Shown here one piece after another: positions 1 through 8,214 of a stretch of DNA of 13,759 bases. The position numbers were made by a program, and so were the translations under genes. This DNA comes from Chloroflexota bacterium (lineage in GTDB: Bacteria; Chloroflexota; Anaerolineae; Ardenticatenales; Ardenticatenaceae), in contig DOUV01000822.1 in the NCBI GenBank assembly GCA_003520455.1, positions 1-13,759 of the forward strand. The letters are read 5' to 3'. How positions within the stretch are numbered: position 1 is the first letter of the stretch; each line of letters starts with the position of its first letter. The notes beneath the pieces are model-generated. The model was not told the DNA's origin and ran no database searches. It worked only from the letters and a program-made list of their open reading frames with translations.

Positions 1-3000
1 CTTCGCGCCGCGTTGAGCGCGCCGCGGCGATTATCAGCGCTCGTCGAGGATCTCATGGGGGGCGCTTATGCCACTGATACAATCATATCGCTTGTCCGGC
101 TGGCGGTCCGGGCGCGTCCCGAGTCCGACGCGCTCTCGCTGCTGCCCGCGCGCTATCACATCTTCGCACGGGCGCTTGAGGGCGCCTTCCTCTGCTTGAA
201 CCAGAGCCATCCGGCACATGCCGACGAGGGGCACCCGCGCCTCTTTCTAAACCGCCACGAAGAATGTCCCCACTGTCACGCGCGCGCGCTCGAGTTGGCC
301 ACCTGCCCACGCTGCGGGACGGCCTATCTTGTCGGCCGCGAGGTGAGCGAGCGGACCGCCAACGGAGAGCGCCGCCGCGTTTTGCGCCACCCCACGGCGA
401 CGACCGAGGACCTGACCAAAGGACTCTCCTACTTCGTCCTGACGGCGCAGCTACAGCAGCCTGACGAAGATGAGGCGATTGTCAGCGGCGAGGAGGTCGA
501 TGGTCTCGATACGGAACGGCTGGAACCATTCACGATCTGCTTGGGCTGTGGGGCGATTGAAGGAGCAGGCTGCACCTGCCGTTCCACGACACCCCCGATC
601 GTACTTCAGCGGGTGCTTTCCGATCAGGACCCGCTCCGTCGCTGTGTAGCCTGCGGCGCGCGTAGCCCCAACGGCGTCGTCTATCGTTTCCTGACAGGGC
701 AGGATGCACCGGTCAGCGTGTTGGGTACGTCGCTCTACCAGTTGTTGCCACCGACAGATGATGAAACGGCGGTCCTCCCGGGTGAAGGACGCAAATTGCT
801 GGTTTTTGCCGATAGTCGGCAGGCGGCCGCCTTCTTTGCGCCGTACCTCGAGCGCACCTACCAGCAGATCCTCCGCCGGCGTGTGATTCTCAAGGCGCTG
901 GCCGGTGATGAGGCCGATCACAACGCGCGGGCCGGCCACCTGCGGTTGCAAGATCTGACCGGCCGGGTCCTGGCGGTCGCCGAGCACGCCGGGCTCTTCC
1001 GCGCCGACCAGAGCTACGACGAGCGAACGACGCTGGTCAATCAATGGCTGATGCAGGAATTTATCGCTCTGGATTCGCGCATCGGGCTGGAAGGGCTGGG
1101 GCTGCTCCATTTTCGGCTCGTCCCGCCGCAGAACTGGGCGCCGCCGCAGGCGTTGCTCGAATCGCCCTGGAATTTCACCCGAGAGGAGGTGTCGGCGCTG
1201 TTCGTTGCGATGCTGACGACGCTGCGCCAGCAGGGGGTGGTGACCTTCCCACCGAATGTGGACCCGCGCGACGCCGCCTTCGAGCCGCGCAACGTCGAAC
1301 TGTTCGTACGCGACTATGCCGATGCTACTCAACACGTGTTGGGCTGGCTTCCGAAGCGCGGCGGCAACCGCCGGGTGGACTATCTGGTGCGCGTCCTGCG
1401 CCGCCGTCGGCCCGAGATGGCGCCTCGCGAGGCCGAGCAGACAGCCCAGGAAGTGGTCAAGGGGTTGTGGACCTATTTCACCAACCAACAGTCACCCTGG
1501 CGAGGGCACCTGGCGCCTGAGCAGCGGGCCCGTCAGGGAGTGGTCTATCGTCTGGATCACCGCTTCTGGGAATGGGCGCCCGTCGCAGAGACGGGGACTC
1601 CCGTGTACCGCTGCAATCGCTGCTTCAACGTCACCTACACCAACCTGGAGGGCGTCTGCCCCACGTATGGCTGCGACGGCGATCTGGAGCGCGTGGACGG
1701 CGCGGCCGGCGCCTGGGTCAGCAACCACTATCGCCACCTCTACCAGACCCTGGCGCCCATCCAGTTGAGTGCCGAGGAGCACACCGCCCAGTGGATGCCG
1801 AAGGTCGCCAGCGAGATCCAGAGTCGCTTTATTGACGGTCGAATCAACGTCCTCAGTTGCTCGACCACCTTCGAGTTGGGTGTGGACGTGGGCTCGCTTC
1901 AGGCCGTTCTGATGCGCAACGTGCCGCCGACGACGGCCAACTACGTACAGCGCGCCGGCCGTGCCGGCCGGCGAACCGACTCGGCGGCGCTTGTTCTGAC
2001 CTACGCCCAGCGGCGCTCACACGACCTGACCCACTTCAAGGAGCCTGAGCGGATGGTCTCCGGGCATGTGCGGCCGCCGGTGGTTGTCGTCCGCAACGAG
2101 AAGATCGTGCGCCGCCATGTACACTCCGTCCTGCTGGCGGCCTTCTTTCGTTGGGCCAGGGCACGTCGCGAGCGGGAGTTCCGGACCGTCGGTACCTTCT
2201 TCGCGCCTGAGGACGCGCTCTCGGGGCCTCACCTGTTGGAAGAATATCTGCGCGAGCCGCTTGAGCCGCTCCAGGAGGCGCTCCGGCGCATCGTGCCTCC
2301 CGAGCTACACCACGAGCTGGGTTTGGATGACTGGGGGTGGCTCCCGCAGCTCACCAATGGAGAGGGGACGGGCATCCTGGATCTGGCCGTGAGAGAGGTG
2401 ACCGGCGATCTTGACCTCTACGCGCAGTTAGAGCGTGAAGCCGCCTCCGCCCGGCGCTACAAACAGGCCGATCACTTCCACCGGGTGGCCCAAACGGTGC
2501 GCAACCGCGACCTGCTCGGGTTCCTGGGGAGCCGCAACGTGCTTCCGAAGTACGGCTTCCCCACCGACGTTGTGCCCCTCCGAACCAACCATATTCCCCT
2601 CCGTGAGGCCGACGAGGTCGATCTCCAGCGGGATCTGCGCGTGGCAATCTCCGAGTACGCGCCCGGGAGCGAAATCGTCGCCGCCAAGCGTATTTGGGTC
2701 GGGGGCGGGCTCTACATCCTTTCGGGTCGTGACTGGCAGACATGGTACTATGCTGTGTGCCCCAATTGCGGCCGCTTTCACCGCTCGCTCAAGCCGCTCG
2801 ATCCGCACTGCCAGGTCTGCAATGCCAATCTGTTCGGCTGGCCCCGTCACTATGGTCAGTATGTGAGACCTGAGTTCGGGTTCGTGGCGGGCCGGGACAC
2901 GCGCGACACCGGCGAGCGGCCGCCGCATCGCCTCTACGCCTCGCGGGTCGCGTTTTCCAATTACGCCGACGAGGGTCAGGAAGGGCCGAACGAGCCGCAG

Positions 3001-3651
3001 TTCATTTCTGCTCTTTCCGGCCCCACCGTCCAGGTAATGACGCGCTATTCGCGCTTTGGAAAATTGGCCCTGGTCAATCCGGGCATGGACAACAACGGCT
3101 TCACGATCTGCACCTCCTGCGGCTGGGCCGAGCCCGTGACACCCACGGCTACCGGCCGGCGCACGCGCCGCAAGGCGCAGCACGACAACCCCCGCACCGG
3201 CCAGCCGTGCAAGGGCCGGACGGAGAACTGGCATCTCGGGCACGAGTTCATCACCGACGTACTCGAACTCCGCTTCACGGGTGCGCTGCCGCCGGCGAAT
3301 GAGTACGCCGTCTGGCTCTCCACACTGTATGCAATCCTCGAAGGAACAAGCGAGACGTTGAGCATCCCGCGCGATGACCTCGATGGGACCCTCTACCGCT
3401 ACTCCACGGACTACCCACCGGCCCTGGTGCTCTACGACAACGTACCGGGCGGCGCCGGCCACGTGCGCCGCCTCAGCGAGGGCAAGGTGTTGCCCGTGAT
3501 TCTGCGCGCGGCCTGGGACCGTGTCGCACGCTGCGAGTGCGGAGAGGAGACCAGTTGCTATGAATGCCTGCGCAACTTCTACAACCAGTTTTACCACGAT
3601 CAACTGAAGCGCGGGCTGGCGCGCGACTTCTTGAGCCGAGTCTTACAGTAG
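1..3651 (+). CDS. DUF1998-type superfamily 2 helicase, 5'-truncated by the window edge
   Basis: The reading frame is open from base 1, so the TTG at base 13 is not a real start. At least 1216 residues are visible (numbered from base 1). The second helicase lobe is seen: VFADSRQ at 268-274, motif V around STTFELGVDVG (621-631) and motif VI QRAGRAGRR (650-658). The Walker A/DEAD lobe must lie upstream. Cysteine groups that look like zinc ribbons sit at 89/92/102/105, 180/183/215/218, 538/541/553/558 and 920/923/937/940. The C-terminus has the DUF1998 (MrfA/DrmB-like) pattern YDNVPGGAGH followed by C1178, C1180, C1186 and C1189. By family knowledge this is an ATP-dependent DNA translocase or helicase acting in defence or repair; in DISARM the helicase lobe and DUF1998 lie in separate proteins (DrmA, DrmB). 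It is followed 13 bases later by the NERD-helicase gene, so the two are probably co-transcribed. The family call is firm; the role in defence is inferred. Confidence 0.88.
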   Translation, partial: LRAALSAPRRLSALVEDLMGGAYATDTIISLVRLAVRARPESDALSLLPARYHIFARALEGAFLCLNQSHPAHADEGHPRLFLNRHEECPHCHARALELATCPRCGTAYLVGREVSERTANGERRRVLRHPTATTEDLTKGLSYFVLTAQLQQPDEDEAIVSGEEVDGLDTERLEPFTICLGCGAIEGAGCTCRSTTPPIVLQRVLSDQDPLRRCVACGARSPNGVVYRFLTGQDAPVSVLGTSLYQLLPPTDDETAVLPGEGRKLLVFADSRQAAAFFAPYLERTYQQILRRRVILKALAGDEADHNARAGHLRLQDLTGRVLAVAEHAGLFRADQSYDERTTLVNQWLMQEFIALDSRIGLEGLGLLHFRLVPPQNWAPPQALLESPWNFTREEVSALFVAMLTTLRQQGVVTFPPNVDPRDAAFEPRNVELFVRDYADATQHVLGWLPKRGGNRRVDYLVRVLRRRRPEMAPREAEQTAQEVVKGLWTYFTNQQSPWRGHLAPEQRARQGVVYRLDHRFWEWAPVAETGTPVYRCNRCFNVTYTNLEGVCPTYGCDGDLERVDGAAGAWVSNHYRHLYQTLAPIQLSAEEHTAQWMPKVASEIQSRFIDGRINVLSCSTTFELGVDVGSLQAVLMRNVPPTTANYVQRAGRAGRRTDSAALVLTYAQRRSHDLTHFKEPERMVSGHVRPPVVVVRNEKIVRRHVHSVLLAAFFRWARARREREFRTVGTFFAPEDALSGPHLLEEYLREPLEPLQEALRRIVPPELHHELGLDDWGWLPQLTNGEGTGILDLAVREVTGDLDLYAQLEREAASARRYKQADHFHRVAQTVRNRDLLGFLGSRNVLPKYGFPTDVVPLRTNHIPLREADEVDLQRDLRVAISEYAPGSEIVAAKRIWVGGGLYILSGRDWQTWYYAVCPNCGRFHRSLKPLDPHCQVCNANLFGWPRHYGQYVRPEFGFVAGRDTRDTGERPPHRLYASRVAFSNYADEGQEGPNEPQFISALSGPTVQVMTRYSRFGKLALVNPGMDNNGFTICTSCGWAEPVTPTATGRRTRRKAQHDNPRTGQPCKGRTENWHLGHEFITDVLELRFTGALPPANEYAVWLSTLYAILEGTSETLSIPRDDLDGTLYRYSTDYPPALVLYDNVPGGAGHVRRLSEGKVLPVILRAAWDRVARCECGEETSCYECLRNFYNQFYHDQLKRGLARDFLSRVLQ

Positions 3652-3664
3652 GGGAGGGGATTCC

Positions 3665-5332
3665 ATGGCTCGCATGTATCCCAACCGGCTCCGCGTGGAG
3701 ACAAAGAGCAACGCCGAGCGCCTGCTCTACGAGCGCTTTCAGCGGGAGCTCCCCGGCGAGTACACCGTCTTCCACAGCGTCGCCTGGCTGGCCCGCGATA
3801 CGCGTGGGGGCGCCCGCGACGGCGAGGCCGACTTCATCGTGGCCCACCCCGAGCGAGGCATCCTGATCGTAGAGGTCAAGGGCGGCAACATCCGCTACGA
3901 CGGGGCGAGCGATCAATGGTACAGCAACCAGCACGAGATCAAAGACCCCTTCGAGCAGGCCAAAGACAACAAGTACAGCCTGCTCGAGAAGCTCAAAGAG
4001 CTGCCGTACTGGCGTTCTCGCTGGGTGACCGTGGGCCATGCCGTCGCCTTCCCCGACGTGCCTGTCAAGCAGGATTTGCGGCTCGACGCCCCCGCCACCA
4101 TCATCCTCGACTGCGATGACCTTGACCGGCTTCGGGCCTGGGTCGAGGGGGTGCTGGCCTACTGGCAGGCCGAGGATGGGCGTGCGGGCGAGCCCGGCCG
4201 CGATGGGGTGCGCGAGCTAGTCGCGCTCCTCAGCCCCTCCTGGGAGCTGCGCGCACCGCTGGCGGTCCAGTTTGCCCGCGAGGAGCAGGATTTCATCCGC
4301 CTGACCGAGCAGCAGTTTCGCCTGCTGGATTTCCTCAACTTCCAGCGGCGCGCCGCCATCTCCGGCTGCGCCGGATCGGGCAAGACGACGATGGCGACGG
4401 AGCAGGCCCGCCGGCTGGCCGCGCAGGGGTTCCGCGTCTTACTCACCTGTTTCAACCGCCACCTGGCCGACTATCTCCAGAGCGACGAAACCCTGCCGGC
4501 GGGCGTGGAGGTCCGCCACTTTCACGGTCTCTGCGTGCGCATGGTGCGCCAGGCTGGCATGGACGAGCGTTTGGGGGGTGGCTGGAAGACGCAGGAGTGG
4601 TACACTCAGACCCTGCCGGAGTTGCTGATGGGGGCAGCCGGCCGCATTGGCCCCCAGTACGACGCCATCGTCGTGGACGAGGGGCAGGATTTCCTGGCCG
4701 ACTGGTGGGTGCCGCTGCAGTGTTTGCTTGAGGACCCTGACCGCGGTATCTTCTACATCTTCTATGACGACAATCAAAACCTCTTTCAGACAGCATTCGC
4801 CCTGCCACCGGGTCTCCAGCGCTTTCCGCTGACCCACAACTGCCGCAACACGCAGCACATCCACCGGACCTTCATGCCCTTCTCGCGTTCCGAGGTGGCG
4901 CCCCAGGTGATCGGGCCGGAGGGGCGGCCGGCCGAGGTGACCTACTACGGGAGCGAGCACGCGCTGAAACAGGCACTGCGCCGGGCGCTGCACCGCCTGT
5001 GCGTGGAGGAGGAGGTCGATACCGAAGATATCGTCGTGCTGACGCCGCGCGCCCGCGACAAGAGTCTGCTCTGGCGCTGGGGCTTCGTGGGCAACTTCCG
5101 GCTGACCGATCGCTGGCCGCCCGGCTCGAACGAGGTCTACTGCACCACGCCCTACCTGTTCAAGGGCCTGGAAAGCCCGGTCGTCATCCTCGTCGAGGTC
5201 TACCCGTCCAGCCATCAGGACCTGGAGACGTTGCTCTACGTCGGCTGCTCGCGCGCCCGAAACCACCTGATCGTGCTTGCCGAAGATGGGCTGCCAGAGG
5301 GTATTCGCGTGCGGCTGCCGACGAGCGTCTGA
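3665..5332 (+). CDS. NERD nuclease domain fused to a UvrD-like superfamily 1 helicase
   Basis: This 555-residue protein starts at ATG 3665, with a strong Shine-Dalgarno (GGAGGGG, 3653-3659) six bases upstream. The N-terminal 120 or so residues are a NERD domain: GEADF at 53-57 and ILIVEVKGG near 66-74 give the D56...E70-x-K72 arrangement of PD-(D/E)xK nucleases, so the active site looks intact. The helicase part has Walker A GCAGSGKTT (234-242, K240), Walker B VVDEGQD (336-342), a YDDNQNLF motif, an HNCRNT motif, a KGLE segment and YVGCSRAR (525-532), typical of the UvrD_C_2 end. It probably unwinds and cleaves DNA in the cytoplasm, and is the most plausible nuclease in this set. A 104-base gap separates it from the methyltransferase. 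NERD-helicases also occur as solitary genes, so membership in the system rests on gene order. Confidence 0.9.
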   Translation: MARMYPNRLRVETKSNAERLLYERFQRELPGEYTVFHSVAWLARDTRGGARDGEADFIVAHPERGILIVEVKGGNIRYDGASDQWYSNQHEIKDPFEQAKDNKYSLLEKLKELPYWRSRWVTVGHAVAFPDVPVKQDLRLDAPATIILDCDDLDRLRAWVEGVLAYWQAEDGRAGEPGRDGVRELVALLSPSWELRAPLAVQFAREEQDFIRLTEQQFRLLDFLNFQRRAAISGCAGSGKTTMATEQARRLAAQGFRVLLTCFNRHLADYLQSDETLPAGVEVRHFHGLCVRMVRQAGMDERLGGGWKTQEWYTQTLPELLMGAAGRIGPQYDAIVVDEGQDFLADWWVPLQCLLEDPDRGIFYIFYDDNQNLFQTAFALPPGLQRFPLTHNCRNTQHIHRTFMPFSRSEVAPQVIGPEGRPAEVTYYGSEHALKQALRRALHRLCVEEEVDTEDIVVLTPRARDKSLLWRWGFVGNFRLTDRWPPGSNEVYCTTPYLFKGLESPVVILVEVYPSSHQDLETLLYVGCSRARNHLIVLAEDGLPEGIRVRLPTSV

Positions 5333-5352
5333 CGAGGGGGAACCCTGAGAGC

Positions 5353-5363
5353 GCGTTTAACGC
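5353..5363. promoter_or_regulatory. 11-base dyad in the gap before the methyltransferase gene
   Basis: GCGTTTAACGC is a perfect inverted repeat of 5 bases around one central base. It lies in the 104-base gap between the NERD-helicase and methyltransferase genes, about 75 bases before the methyltransferase start. The loop is too short for a hairpin, so a protein-binding site is the only obvious role. No clear -35/-10 pair was found in this gap. A chance match is quite possible. Confidence 0.2.
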
Positions 5364-5422
5364 TACCGCCCGGAATGGCGAGGACAGGCCCCAACGTTCG
5401 TTGATCTTTCAGCTACTTCGTT

Positions 5423-5427
5423 AGGAG
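5423..5427 (+). promoter_or_regulatory. Shine-Dalgarno deciding the methyltransferase start
   Basis: AGGAG lies nine bases before ATG 5437. A second ATG at 5432 is only four bases away and opens a different frame, which runs as a 165-codon shadow. The ATG at 5437 opens the 913-codon frame with recognisable motifs, and its spacing is better. Confidence 0.6.
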
Positions 5428-5436
5428 AAGAATGGT

Positions 5437-8178
5437 ATGCCCACCCAACCCCGCCTCATCGCCGAAGAGCCCGCTGCCTACGACGCATCGCACGACGTGG
5501 TGGAGCGCGCCGCCTCCCGCGAGCGCCTGCGCGAGAAACTGCAAGACCCCGAATTCCGCCAGATCGAGGGCTTCCCCATCGGTGATGACGAGGCCATCCT
5601 GGCGCTCTCGGACCCGCCCTATTACACCGCCTGCCCCAATCCCTTCTTGCCGGAGATCATCGCGCGCTGGCAGGAGGAGCGCCGCGCCCTGCGGGCAGAG
5701 CTGGGGCTGCCCGACGATCTTTTCGCGAAATTTCGCGAAAGCGATTCCGCCGCGAACGGCTACAGCCGCGAGCCCTTCGCCGCCGACGTCTCCGAGGGCA
5801 AGAACGACCCGATCTACAACGCCCACTCCTACCACACCAAAGTGCCGCACAAGGCCATCATGCGCTACATCCTCCACTACACTGACCCAGGCGACATCGT
5901 CTTCGACGGCTTCTGCGGCACCGGGATGACCGGCGTGGCGGCGCAGTTGTGCGGGGACAAAAAGGCGGTGGAGTCGCTGGGCTACCGCGTGGATGGGCAG
6001 GGCATCGTCTACGACGGCGATCAGCCGATCTCGCGCCTGGGCGACCGCAAGGCGGTGCTGGTGGACCTGTCGCCGGCCGCCACCTTCATCGCCTACAACT
6101 ACAACACGCCGGTGGATGTGGCAGCCTTCGAGCGCGAGGCGAAGCGCATCTTGCGCGAGGTAGAGGAGGAGTGTGGGTGGATGTACGAGACGTGGCATCC
6201 GCATTGCGACGATCCGAGGCGGGTGAAGGGGAAGATCAATTATACGGTGTGGAGTGATGTGTTTGTATGCCTGAATTGCGCCGGCGAGTTAGTGTTTTGG
6301 GATGTGGCAATTGACCATGCAACTGGCGGGGTTCAGGATTCCTTCCTGTGTCCTCACTGTGGGGCTGAGCAAAGCAAGCGCGGTTTAGATCGTGTTGTGG
6401 AAACAGTTTTTGACCGCGCGCTAGGTGAGCTATCTAAGCGAGCAAAACAGGCTCCAGCGTTGATTAACTGCACAGTAGGGAAGAATCGTAGGGGTAAACG
6501 GCCCGACAGGCATGACCTGGAGCTTATTGAGAAGATTCAGGGGCAGGAGATCCCGTATCTATTTCCTCACGACCGAATAGACCGCGACATTGACATGTGG
6601 TATGAGAGGGATTATCGGTCGCTCGGACTGTATTCCCTCGACGGTTTCTTTACACAGAGAAATCTGTATACATTGGCTTTGACATGGCAATTGATCAATG
6701 AAGCACCAGAGAGAGTACGAAGACAGTTGCAGTTCGTATTTTCTGGAACTCTACAAATCACGTCTCGGATGAGTTCATTCCGGTATGACTCGCGTAATCC
6801 TAACAACACAGCTGGTGGAATCCTAAAAGGCGCTCTTTATATTCCATCTCTGTCCAAGGAGGGCAGAGTGGCTGACCTACTCGATAGAAGGCTCGGATTC
6901 ATATCTCGGATGTTAAGAGCTCGAGCCTACACAATCCCTGGAGCGATTGTTATTTCCACAGCTTCGTCTTCAAGATCAGATATACCAGACAATAGTATTG
7001 ATTATATTTTTACAGATCCACCTTTTGGCAGCAATATTATCTACTCAGACTTAAGTCTTCCTTGGGAGTCCTGGCTTGGGATTACAACAGATACAGAAAG
7101 TGAAGCTGTCGTTCATCGCCGCAAGAAAGTGAGGCCGTCAACACTACAGACCTATCAATCAATCATGGTTGAGTGTTTCCAAGATTTCTACCGGATTTTA
7201 CGCTCTGGACGTTGGTTGACTGTTGAATTCCATAACACCCAAAACGCTGTGTGGAATGCGATTCAAGAGGCAATTGCAAGAGCGGGATTTGTCATTGCCG
7301 ATGTGCGAACATTAGACAAGGGATCAGGCACCTTTAAGCAAGTCAACACTACTGCTGCTGTCAAGCAGGATCTTATCATCACTGCCTACAAACCCGCGGT
7401 TGTCTTCGAGAACCGCTTCCAGCCGCAGGCAGGCTCTGAAGCCGGCGCGTGGACTTTCATTGACGAACATCTGCGTCATCTGCCACTGCCTCAACTCAGA
7501 GACAGTCGCCTGGAAATGCTAGCCGAGCGCCAGGCCTACCTGCTCTTCGACCGCATGGTGGCCTTCCACATCCAGCGCGGCCTCACGGTGCCGCTCAGCG
7601 CCGCCGAGTTCTACGCCGGCCTCAAGGAGCGATACAGCGAGCGCGATGGCATGTACTTCTTGCCACCGCAGGCCGCCGAGTACGATAAACTGCGGCTCCA
7701 GGCCCAAGAGGTCCAGCAGTTCCCCCTGATCGTTACCGACGAGAAGACGGCCATCCTCTGGCTGCGGCAGCAGTTGGAGGCCCAGCCCCAGACCTTCCAG
7801 GAGATTCAGCCGAAGTTCCTCCGGGAACTGCACCAGCTTCGCCACGAGAAGCTGGCCGAGCTGCGCGACCTGCTGGAGGAGAGCTTCCTGGAGGATGCGG
7901 CCGGCCGCTGGTATGTGCCCGACCCCAACCGCGCCCAGGACCTCGAGAAGCTGCGCGAGAGGGCGCTGCTGCGCGAGTTCGCCACCTACGTCGAGGGGCG
8001 CGGCCGGCTCAAGGTCTTCCGCAGCGAGGCAGTGCGCGCCGGCTTCGGCGATGCCTGGCGCCGCCGCGACTACGCTACCATCGTCAAGGTTGCCGAGCGG
8101 CTGCCGGAGCGGGTGCTGCAGGAAGACCAGGACCTGTTGATGTATTACGATAACGCGCTGAATCGGGTGGAACGGTAA
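5437..8178 (+). CDS. Adenine-type DNA methyltransferase with zinc ribbon, BREX-3 PglX-like candidate
   Basis: This 913-residue protein has a SAM-binding motif I, DGFCGTG (157-163), and two possible catalytic motif IV sequences: DPPYYT (59-64) and DPPFGS (527-532). Cysteines 278/281 and 305/308 form a probable zinc ribbon. The C-terminal 250 or so residues are charged and helix-rich and end in a segment around KVAERLPERVLQEDQDLLMYYDNA that I associate with methyltransferases found beside BREX-3-type PglZ, from memory only. The likely reaction is SAM-dependent N6-adenine methylation marking host DNA as self. It sits downstream of two helicase genes; pglZ follows after a minus-strand cassette. 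Bases of about 6240-7390 (residues 268-652) are much lower in G+C than both ends, suggesting recombination. A DUF1156-type methylase (the type 3 BREX PglXI group) is the nearest family I can name. The methyltransferase call is firm; the BREX subtype is inferred. Confidence 0.88.
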   Translation: MPTQPRLIAEEPAAYDASHDVVERAASRERLREKLQDPEFRQIEGFPIGDDEAILALSDPPYYTACPNPFLPEIIARWQEERRALRAELGLPDDLFAKFRESDSAANGYSREPFAADVSEGKNDPIYNAHSYHTKVPHKAIMRYILHYTDPGDIVFDGFCGTGMTGVAAQLCGDKKAVESLGYRVDGQGIVYDGDQPISRLGDRKAVLVDLSPAATFIAYNYNTPVDVAAFEREAKRILREVEEECGWMYETWHPHCDDPRRVKGKINYTVWSDVFVCLNCAGELVFWDVAIDHATGGVQDSFLCPHCGAEQSKRGLDRVVETVFDRALGELSKRAKQAPALINCTVGKNRRGKRPDRHDLELIEKIQGQEIPYLFPHDRIDRDIDMWYERDYRSLGLYSLDGFFTQRNLYTLALTWQLINEAPERVRRQLQFVFSGTLQITSRMSSFRYDSRNPNNTAGGILKGALYIPSLSKEGRVADLLDRRLGFISRMLRARAYTIPGAIVISTASSSRSDIPDNSIDYIFTDPPFGSNIIYSDLSLPWESWLGITTDTESEAVVHRRKKVRPSTLQTYQSIMVECFQDFYRILRSGRWLTVEFHNTQNAVWNAIQEAIARAGFVIADVRTLDKGSGTFKQVNTTAAVKQDLIITAYKPAVVFENRFQPQAGSEAGAWTFIDEHLRHLPLPQLRDSRLEMLAERQAYLLFDRMVAFHIQRGLTVPLSAAEFYAGLKERYSERDGMYFLPPQAAEYDKLRLQAQEVQQFPLIVTDEKTAILWLRQQLEAQPQTFQEIQPKFLRELHQLRHEKLAELRDLLEESFLEDAAGRWYVPDPNRAQDLEKLRERALLREFATYVEGRGRLKVFRSEAVRAGFGDAWRRRDYATIVKVAERLPERVLQEDQDLLMYYDNALNRVER
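5721..5740. repeat. 20-base perfect palindrome made of two 10-base palindromes
   Basis: TTTCGCGAAATTTCGCGAAA is its own reverse complement, and consists of TTTCGCGAAA (itself a palindrome) twice in tandem. It lies inside the methyltransferase gene, encoding residues around FAKFRE. An AT-flanked CGCG core duplicated end to end is conspicuous in DNA this rich in G+C. It could be a recognition or regulator site, a recent 10-base duplication, or chance. The palindrome is seen directly; any function is speculation. Confidence 0.55.
6240..7390. other. Low-G+C block inside the methyltransferase gene
   Basis: Composition drops sharply inside one uninterrupted reading frame. Counted by hand: bases 5641-5700 have 44 of 60 G+C and 7921-7980 have 43 of 60, but 6661-6720 have 24 of 60 and 6961-7020 only 19 of 60. 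Arginine codons shift from CGC-type to AGA/AGG and CGA/CGT types in the block. It covers the zinc ribbon, the second catalytic-type motif (DPPFG) and what may be the target-recognition region. The edges are gradual, so the limits are good to perhaps 50 bases. Confidence 0.75.
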
Positions 8179-8182
8179 GGCG

Positions 8183-8214
8183 CGAACCACCATGAGCTTC
8201 CAGACGGGGGTTCG
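8183..8214. terminator. Weak hairpin between convergent genes, possible two-way terminator
   Basis: CGAACC (8183-8188) can pair with GGTTCG (8209-8214) around a 20-base loop; two more C-G pairs can form beyond one mismatch. It fills the short gap between the methyltransferase stop and the stop of the minus-strand HEPN gene, where a bidirectional terminator would be expected. There is no T-run on either side, so intrinsic termination would be inefficient. Confidence 0.3.

Noticed and set aside
451..1488. 345-codon minus-strand frame opposite the helicase
   Set aside because: Antisense shadow of a high-G+C gene; no recognisable domain, low-complexity Arg/Gln-rich composition.
1945..1975. GCCGGCC-rich inverted repeats
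   Set aside because: They encode the QRAGRAGRR helicase motif; Ala-Gly-Arg codons in G+C-rich DNA explain the pattern.
2428..3603. 391-codon minus-strand frame opposite the helicase end
   Set aside because: Covers the well-supported DUF1998 domain on the other strand; no motif of its own.
13..3651. TTG at base 13 as the true start of the helicase gene
   Set aside because: The frame is open through base 1 and the essential Walker A/DEAD lobe is missing, so the gene must begin upstream.
4439..5266. 275-codon minus-strand frame opposite the NERD-helicase
   Set aside because: Antisense of conserved helicase motifs; no family resemblance.
5333..5436. Promoter for the methyltransferase gene
   Set aside because: I found no convincing -35/-10 pair in this gap; only a short dyad and the Shine-Dalgarno can be supported.
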